DNA of 9,430 bases from an uncultured bacterium (GTDB lineage Bacteria > Cyanobacteriota > Vampirovibrionia > Gastranaerophilales > Gastranaerophilaceae): contig CALAWF010000149.1 in assembly GCA_937894665.1 (NCBI GenBank), positions 1 to 9,430 of the forward strand, written 5' to 3'. Below, one piece after another: positions 6,755 through 9,430 of this stretch. The notes under the pieces were generated by a model. It did not search any database, had not been told where the DNA came from, and saw nothing but the letters and a program-made list of their open reading frames with translations. The first letter of the stretch is position 1; the number at the start of each line of letters is the position of its first letter. A program made the translations under genes and the position numbers.

Positions 6755-7309
6755 CTATCTTGCTTTTCTGTAACCGTCAATTGTTAGAATAAGTTGTCCG
6801 TTGTATTCTTCTGTTCTTGCAACGTAAAGTTTTTTATCCTTTCCTAAAGGAATAATAACTGAACCGGCTCCGGTTGCATTTAGAGATGCTCTTGATCTTG
6901 CATTGCACAAATAGATATTGTTCGACATTAATGATGATTTTAATAATGCTGCAATATAAGCTCCATTAGTATTTGTTGTAACAACTCTGCCGGAAAGTAG
7001 TATCTCGTAAAGATTTTCGTCTTGTGGCAGATGAGCAGATAAATCATATGTTAATGCAGTTGTGCCATTTACTGATACTCCATCCACAATAGAGTGATGA
7101 CAGAATTGCCATTCTCCGTCAATATCTTTGTTGTTTGCTTTTGAATCTAATGTAGATTTTCCTGTTTCGTCAATATTAGACAAATCGACATTTAGTTTTG
7201 CAGAATTTGTTTCTTCAATCTTGTTTAGAACAGCTAAAAAGTTTGCATTAACTTCATCGGCTTTAGCTTTTGTTCCAGGGACAAAAGAGTACGGAATTCC
7301 TGATGTCAT
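6755..7309 (-). CDS. Phage tail-fibre-like protein
   Basis: This 184-aa protein opens with IPYSFVPGTKAKADEVNANFLAVLNKIEE (residues 5-33). That matches the N-terminal 'PY.FvpGTkAkAdeVNaNF..l' segment known from phage and prophage tail-fibre and neck-type structural proteins. Residues 38-60 (LNVDLSNIDETGKSTLDSKAN) resemble the repeated linker of fibre shafts. The remaining 65-184 is beta-rich, with Thr/Asn/Gly/Ser content (GAYIAALLKSS, NATGAGSVIIPLG) like a receptor-binding or collagen-free tip domain, ending LILTIDGYRKAR. No signal peptide is present. An AAAGGA site lies 4 nt before the ATG, and a strong promoter sits about 60 nt upstream. No capsid, tail tube, terminase or integrase genes are in the window, so this is either a remnant, a domesticated tail or tailocin part, or the edge of something separate. 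Function as a host-recognition fibre is inferred. Confidence 0.7.
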   Translation of the reverse strand: MTSGIPYSFVPGTKAKADEVNANFLAVLNKIEETNSAKLNVDLSNIDETGKSTLDSKANNKDIDGEWQFCHHSIVDGVSVNGTTALTYDLSAHLPQDENLYEILLSGRVVTTNTNGAYIAALLKSSLMSNNIYLCNARSRASLNATGAGSVIIPLGKDKKLYVARTEEYNGQLILTIDGYRKAR

Positions 7310-7313
7310 AAAA

Positions 7314-7318
7314 TCCTT
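7314..7318 (-). promoter_or_regulatory. Ribosome binding site of tail-fibre-like gene
   Basis: AAGGA (with a preceding A) lies 4 nt before the ATG at 7309. It supports the chosen start MTSGIPYSF. Confidence 0.75.
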
Positions 7319-7371
7319 TCTGACAATTCCAATAACTCTTTAGGCTTTATATTTAAACGAAATAACAACTT

Positions 7372-7401
7372 ATTATATCATATTATTTCAAAATCCGTCA
7401 A
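7372..7401 (-). promoter_or_regulatory. Strong sigma-70-type promoter of tail-fibre-like operon
   Basis: On the minus strand TTGACG (7401-7396) is followed by an 18-bp spacer and a perfect TATAAT (7377-7372), which also has the extended element (TGATATAAT, 7380-7372). The start site would be near 7365, giving a leader of about 55 nt before the ATG at 7309. It lies just past the stop codon of the XRE gene, so the fibre pair can be expressed independently of that regulator's own transcript. This is the best consensus promoter in the window. Confidence 0.8.
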
Positions 7402-7414
7402 CTAAGAATTTTTG

Positions 7415-7624
7415 TTATTTAAAAAGTTCTATAATTTCAACATTAAGAAATTGTGCTATTGCAGATATTTTATCAATGGTAATGTTAAGTTTTCCATTTT
7501 CGACTTTCCCGATATAAGAACCGTCCAAATCTAAGTTAAGAGAAAGCTCTTCTTGAGAGTATCCTTTTTGTTTTCTCAGCTTTCTAATATTTTTGCCTAA
7601 CTTTTTCTTGATGTCCTTTACCAT
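7415..7624 (-). CDS. Small XRE-family regulator beside phage-like cassette
   Basis: This 69-aa protein is a single Cro/C1-type domain: KKKLGKNIRKLRKQKGYSQ (6-24), the HTH SQEELSLNLDLDGSYIGKVENG (23-44), and closing helices ITIDKISAIAQFLNVEIIELF (48-68). The frame is open to an ATG at 7684, but the extra 20 residues (MFLHDCQSWIYYSI...) are hydrophobic, unlike XRE N-termini, and cross the putative operator. The ATG at 7624 (MVKDIKKK) is therefore preferred. A TATTAT -10-like box lies on the minus strand at 7654-7649; no Shine-Dalgarno sequence is seen. It is divergent from the prepilin gene and upstream of the tail-fibre-like pair. It may repress itself, the prepilin, or a phage promoter. Confidence 0.78.
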   Translation of the reverse strand: MVKDIKKKLGKNIRKLRKQKGYSQEELSLNLDLDGSYIGKVENGKLNITIDKISAIAQFLNVEIIELFK

Positions 7625-7658
7625 AAAAATAATTGTGGCAATAATTGAATAATAAATC

Positions 7659-7675
7659 CACGATTGACAGTCGTG
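7659..7675. promoter_or_regulatory. 17-bp near-palindromic candidate operator over a TTGACA box
   Basis: CACGATTG-A-CAGTCGTG is an inverted repeat with 7 of 8 arm positions matching around a central A (7667). Its centre contains a perfect plus-strand -35 hexamer TTGACA (7664-7669). Seventeen bp downstream is a weak extended -10, TGA-TACATG (7684-7692), which would start transcription near the ATG codons of the prepilin at 7690/7702. The divergent neighbour encodes an XRE repressor-type protein. The arrangement suggests a repressor site blocking the prepilin promoter and perhaps the regulator's own. The binding partner is inferred. Confidence 0.5.
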
Positions 7676-7689
7676 TAAAAACATGATAC

Positions 7690-8394
7690 ATGTTGATAGG
7701 TATGAGGTTAGCAGGGTTTAAAATTAAAACGAGGAATGATAAATTTAAGGGATTTACTTTAGCTGAAATTTTGATTACTTTGGGAATAATTGGTGTTGTT
7801 GCGGCAATAACAATTCCATCATTGGTAGCAAAATATCAAAAGAAAATAACTGTTATCCAATTAAAAAACACGTTTTCCACATTACAACAAGCTGTAAAAA
7901 TGTCTTCAGAAGATAATGGAGATTGTGAAGATTGGGATTATACTCTTTCAAAATCTGAATTTATTGAAAGATATTTTCTCCCATATTTAAAGGCTTCAAA
8001 AGTTGATATGACAATAACGTTCACGGATTTGAAAGGGGGTTCTCATACTTTTGGTAATTCTTATCCGAAATTTATGTTATTAGATGGCTCTGTAATAATA
8101 TATGTTCAGCATAATTTCCAAGTTTCAAATCATCTTGTTGTTGATTTGAATGGACTTGCAAAACCAAATAAAGTTGGACGTGATGTTTTTGTTTTGTCTT
8201 TTTGGGGGAATACATTATCTACATATACACAATATTCTGACCTTAAAATGAAGCATAATGACTTAATTTATAGAGGTGGTACAAGTGGGCAATGTTCAAA
8301 ATATGCCGCTGGAGGAATTTTGGGTCCGGGGTCGTATTGTTCCAGATTGATTCAAACGGATGGTTGGAATATTAGTAATGATTATCCGTGGTAG
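7690..8394 (+). CDS. Type IV prepilin-like protein, second paralogue, DYPW-ending
   Basis: This protein is 234 aa from ATG 7690, or 230 aa from the in-frame ATG at 7702; neither has a good ribosome site. The leader of 21 (or 17) residues ends KFKG, followed by FTLAEILITLGIIGVVAAI: Gly -1, Phe +1, Glu +5 and a hydrophobic helix, a textbook prepilin peptidase site. The body shares blocks with the protein at 58: MSSEDNGDCEDWDYTLS, ERYFLPYLK, VVDLNGLAKPNKVGRDVF (the D-x-N-G-x3-PN-x2-G-x-D-x-F pilin motif) and the ending GWNISNDYPW. The middle region differs strongly between the two. A Cys pair (QCS and YCS) lies near the end. It is expected in the inner membrane or in a pilus or pseudopilus. It is divergent from the XRE gene and followed by a repeat-rich non-coding region. 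Confidence 0.85.
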   Translation: MLIGMRLAGFKIKTRNDKFKGFTLAEILITLGIIGVVAAITIPSLVAKYQKKITVIQLKNTFSTLQQAVKMSSEDNGDCEDWDYTLSKSEFIERYFLPYLKASKVDMTITFTDLKGGSHTFGNSYPKFMLLDGSVIIYVQHNFQVSNHLVVDLNGLAKPNKVGRDVFVLSFWGNTLSTYTQYSDLKMKHNDLIYRGGTSGQCSKYAAGGILGPGSYCSRLIQTDGWNISNDYPW

Positions 8395-8447
8395 ATTTAT
8401 AGGAAAGTTTGATGGATTAATGGATAATATACAATTAGAACATCATT

Positions 8448-8466
8448 CCTCTCTGAGGAAGAGGGG
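8448..8466 (+). repeat. Hairpin, 6-bp stem
   Basis: CCTCTC (8448-8453) pairs with GAGGGG (8461-8466), with one G-T wobble, around the loop TGAGGAA. It lies 54 nt after the prepilin stop. There is no T-run, so a terminator role is doubtful. Confidence 0.45.
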
Positions 8467-8486
8467 TTGATTTGGAAAAGTAAAAA

Positions 8487-8541
8487 ACTCTCTCGAAATT
8501 GTAGCTTTTCGCAATTAGCTCAAAGACAATTTCACTCTCTC
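8487..8541. repeat. 39-bp inverted-repeat unit flanked by 8-bp direct repeats
   Basis: GAAATTGT (8495-8502) and ACAATTTC (8526-8533) are perfect 8-bp terminal inverted repeats of a 39-bp unit, with an inner AGCT/AGCT pair (8503-8506, 8517-8520) extending the possible stem. Directly abutting on both sides is the identical octamer ACTCTCTC (8487-8494 and 8534-8541), as in a target-site duplication. Removing one octamer and the unit would leave ACTCTCTCCCTAGGAGAGA, an intact hairpin. The octamer is low in complexity, so chance cannot be ruled out. Confidence 0.55.
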
Positions 8542-8552
8542 CCTAGGAGAGA
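8536..8552. repeat. TCTCTCC-CTA-GGAGAGA hairpin
   Basis: A perfect 7-bp inverted repeat with a 3-nt loop. Its left arm overlaps the right-hand ACTCTCTC copy. The motif (CTCTCC, CTA loop, then GGAGAG followed by a TAGAGT/GTG-rich stretch) resembles intergenic repeats of several bacteria, by memory only. Confidence 0.6.
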
Positions 8553-8600
8553 ACATAGAGTTGTGTTTCCGAGTGTGGTGTAAATTCATGACTCTAGTTA

Positions 8601-8627
8601 GAGATACTTCGCTTTGCTCAGTATGAC
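8601..8627 (+). repeat. 27-nt palindromic repeat unit 1 (GAGAT-N17-ATGAC)
   Basis: Starts GAGAT and ends ATGAC. The inner stem is ATACT (8604-8608) with AGTAT (8620-8624), plus a TCGC...GCTC centre. It has the same length and ends as the units at 8640 and 8686, in the plus orientation. Confidence 0.75.
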
Positions 8628-8639
8628 GAAATCCGCACT

Positions 8640-8666
8640 GTCATTCCGAATTTAGTTCGGAATCTC
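8640..8666 (-). repeat. 27-nt palindromic repeat unit 2, inverted
   Basis: On the plus strand it reads GTCAT...ATCTC, so on the minus strand it is GAGAT-N17-ATGAC. The stem is a perfect 8-bp inverted repeat, ATTCCGAA (8643-8650) with TTCGGAAT (8656-8663), around a 5-nt loop. It lies 12 nt after unit 1 and in the opposite orientation. Confidence 0.8.
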
Positions 8667-8685
8667 TCTCCGAATGCTCCAGCTA

Positions 8686-8712
8686 GAGATGCTGAAATAA
8701 ATTTAGCATGAC
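8686..8712 (+). repeat. 27-nt palindromic repeat unit 3 (GAGAT-N17-ATGAC)
   Basis: Plus orientation. The stem ATGCTGAA (8689-8696) pairs with TTTAGCAT (8702-8709), with one G-T wobble. It is preceded by CAGCTA, similar to the CTAGTTA before unit 1. It ends 35 nt from the 3' end of tRNA-Gln, on the other strand. Confidence 0.75.
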
Positions 8713-8747
8713 AAAAATAATTGAAAAATAACTTAGCAATTAAAAAA

Positions 8748-8818
8748 CTCCCGGAGATGGATTCGAACCACCGTTAAAAGAGCCAGAATCTTTCGTCCTG
8801 CCACTAGACGATCCGGGA
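8748..8818 (-). tRNA. tRNA-Gln (anticodon CTG)
   Basis: A full 71-nt cloverleaf reads on the minus strand. The acceptor stem is TCCCGGA with TCCGGGA (7 perfect pairs). The D arm is GTCTAGTGGCAGGAC, the anticodon stem AAAGA/TCTTT with loop TTCTGGC, so the anticodon is CTG, reading CAG. A 4-nt variable loop (TAAC) is followed by the T arm GGTGG-TTCGAAT-CCATC (one G-T pair). The discriminator is G73. The first pair T1-A72 is the feature by which bacterial GatCAB separates tRNA-Gln from tRNA-Glu, which supports Gln although the D arm is Glu-like. CCA is not encoded; six T follow the discriminator on the minus strand and may help termination. Confidence 0.95.
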
Positions 8819-8838
8819 TTATGTTACTTTTCAAGTGA

Positions 8839-8866
8839 ATTTTATCATTTGAAAATATATTTTCAA
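8839..8866 (-). promoter_or_regulatory. Promoter of tRNA-Gln, within a palindrome
   Basis: On the minus strand TTGAAA (8866-8861), a 16-bp spacer and TAAAAT (8844-8839) with TGA before it (an extended -10) form a good promoter. The start site would be near 8832, about 14 nt upstream of the mature tRNA. The -35 sits in a perfect 18-bp AT-rich palindrome (8849-8866, TTGAAAATA/TATTTTCAA). Confidence 0.65.
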
Positions 8867-8903
8867 CCCTGCTTTATTGGCAATTAATTTTTACGTTTGG
8901 TTT

Positions 8904-8917
8904 TATAATATATAAGG
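8904..8917 (+). promoter_or_regulatory. -10 box and ribosome site of partial 3' gene
   Basis: TATAAT at 8904-8909 is followed by AAGG at 8914-8917, 7 nt before the ATG at 8925. If the box is used, the transcript starts around 8916 and would carry at most part of the ribosome site. A leader this short makes the two readings compete. No -35 at normal spacing was found. Confidence 0.45.
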
Positions 8918-8924
8918 TAGAAAT

Positions 8925-9430
8925 ATGTCTATAAAAATATCTTCTGATTCGGTATTAAATAGTTCTCTTTTGAAAAAGGTCGGTGAATTGGCAACTTCAA
9001 TTGACAGTAAGGCGGTTAATTCTCCTATTCAGTCTGTTGCTCCTTCTTCATTAGCAGATAGTAAATTAGCAAATGAAATTTCGACAAATTATGCGAAGGC
9101 TGCTTTAAATATTCACGATGCAAAAGATACTGTAATTTCGTCTTTCAAAGAGATATTAAATAAATATTTTGTAAAAGGTGATGAACAAATTTCTCCTCGT
9201 ATTATTTTTCGGCCTAAAGAAGGTCTGGTGAGATTTAGGATTGGAAATGAAATCTCAGGGTTTCCGGGATTAATACAAGATAATAAAATGATATGTGCAT
9301 ACTATGATAAGAATTTAAAGCCCAACAGAGTTTATTCTTTTTCAAATAGTGGTGAAATTGATTTATTAGATTTGGAAACATCTACAATGCGGCATTATTC
9401 CAAGGAAGATATTGACGCTTTGAAGTATTA
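8925..9430 (+). CDS. Unknown protein, 3' end cut by window (168 codons seen)
   Basis: An ATG-started frame runs open to the end of the window without a stop, so the gene continues beyond 9430. I do not recognise it. The N-terminus (MSIKISSDSVLNSSLLKKVGELATSIDSKAVNSPIQS) is Ser-rich and probably disordered, with no signal peptide or membrane segment. A helical part follows (LANEISTNYAKAALNIHDAKDTVISSFKEILNKYF, about 48-82). After it comes a beta-rich part (PRIIFRPKEGLVRFRIGNEISGF, then RVYSFSNSGEIDLLDLET). It is divergent from tRNA-Gln. Such Ser/Asn-rich starts recall other lineage-specific proteins but give no function. Confidence 0.7.
   Translation, partial: MSIKISSDSVLNSSLLKKVGELATSIDSKAVNSPIQSVAPSSLADSKLANEISTNYAKAALNIHDAKDTVISSFKEILNKYFVKGDEQISPRIIFRPKEGLVRFRIGNEISGFPGLIQDNKMICAYYDKNLKPNRVYSFSNSGEIDLLDLETSTMRHYSKEDIDALKY

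Larger units (their letters stand above)
8395..8747. other. 350-nt non-coding region rich in inverted repeats
   Basis: No credible coding sequence is seen between the prepilin stop codon and the tRNA. The stretch holds, in order: a hairpin at 8448-8466 (CCTCTC, loop TGAGGAA, GAGGGG), a 39-bp inverted-repeat unit bounded by ACTCTCTC direct repeats (8487-8541), a TCTCTCC-CTA-GGAGAGA hairpin (8536-8552), and three 27-nt GAGAT-N17-ATGAC hairpin units (8601-8712). None is followed by a clear run of T on the plus strand, so a classic terminator for the prepilin gene is not evident, although the hairpins may act as one. The sequence resembles composite intergenic repeats found in many copies in some bacterial genomes. 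Confidence 0.7.

Noticed and set aside
7310..7414. Riboswitch or T-box in the leader of the tail-fibre-like gene, or before tyrS
   Set aside because: The fibre leader (about 55 nt) shows no strong conserved stems, and the tyrS leader is only about 20 nt, too short for either.
7625..7684. Longer XRE start at 7684
   Set aside because: It adds a hydrophobic 20-residue stretch not typical for XRE proteins and would place the palindromic operator inside the coding region.
6360..7700. Attachment sites flanking the phage-like cassette
   Set aside because: I compared the edges near 6366 and 7680 and found only short AT-rich similarities, no convincing direct repeat and no integrase.
8601..8712. CRISPR array
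   Set aside because: The 27-nt units alternate in orientation, their interior sequence differs, spacing is 12 and 19 nt, and no cas genes are present.
8748..8818. tRNA-Glu (TTC) instead of tRNA-Gln
   Set aside because: The D arm looks Glu-like and TTC occurs in the loop, but the 7-nt loop TTCTGGC places CTG at positions 34-36, and T1-A72 fits tRNA-Gln.

Overview
The window is AT-rich, gene-dense bacterial chromosome. The best guess for the host is an uncultured gut lineage of non-photosynthetic cyanobacteria (Gastranaerophilales / 'Melainabacteria'). This rests on the style of the two prepilin-like proteins (FTLAE-[VI]-LITLGIIGVVAA N-terminus and a C-terminus ending DYPW), the codon bias, and the mix of housekeeping genes with unknown small proteins. 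No rRNA or phylogenetic marker was compared, so the assignment is an inference.

Layout, left to right. (i) 58-3561, plus strand: a type IV prepilin-like protein, a cytoplasmic 5'-nucleotidase/UshA-like metallophosphoesterase that lacks the usual GNH[DE] histidine, and adenylosuccinate lyase (purB). Each has its own -10-like box only 6-9 nt before the ATG and no Shine-Dalgarno sequence, so leaderless transcripts are likely. (ii) 5718-3564, minus strand: a compact operon of tyrosyl-tRNA synthetase (tyrS), serine O-acetyltransferase (cysE) and a small XRE-type regulator, with 1 and 6 nt between genes. It converges on purB with 2 nt between stop codons. (iii) 5758-6366, plus strand: an unknown 202-aa protein divergent from tyrS, the two apparently sharing one bidirectional -10 region. 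(iv) 7624-6375, minus strand: a phage-flavoured cassette of XRE regulator, tail-fibre-like protein and tail-fibre-assembly-like protein, with Shine-Dalgarno sequences and a strong extended -10 promoter in front of the fibre gene. (v) 7690-8394, plus strand: a second prepilin paralogue, divergent from the XRE gene. A 17-bp near-palindrome between them covers a perfect TTGACA. (vi) 8395-8747: a 350-nt non-coding stretch packed with inverted repeats. It holds a 39-bp inverted-repeat unit flanked exactly by 8-bp direct repeats, and three 27-nt hairpin units of the form GAGAT-N17-ATGAC in alternating orientation. (vii) tRNA-Gln(CTG) on the minus strand, then the start of an unknown protein cut by the window end.

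The genes do not form one pathway. Translation (tyrS, tRNA-Gln), cysteine synthesis (cysE) and purine synthesis (purB) are housekeeping. The prepilins and the fibre cassette are accessory, surface or phage-related. The most unusual signals are the repeat cluster before the tRNA, the leaderless/extended -10 promoter architecture, the altered active site of the nucleotidase-like protein, and the conserved tail shared by the two divergent prepilins.
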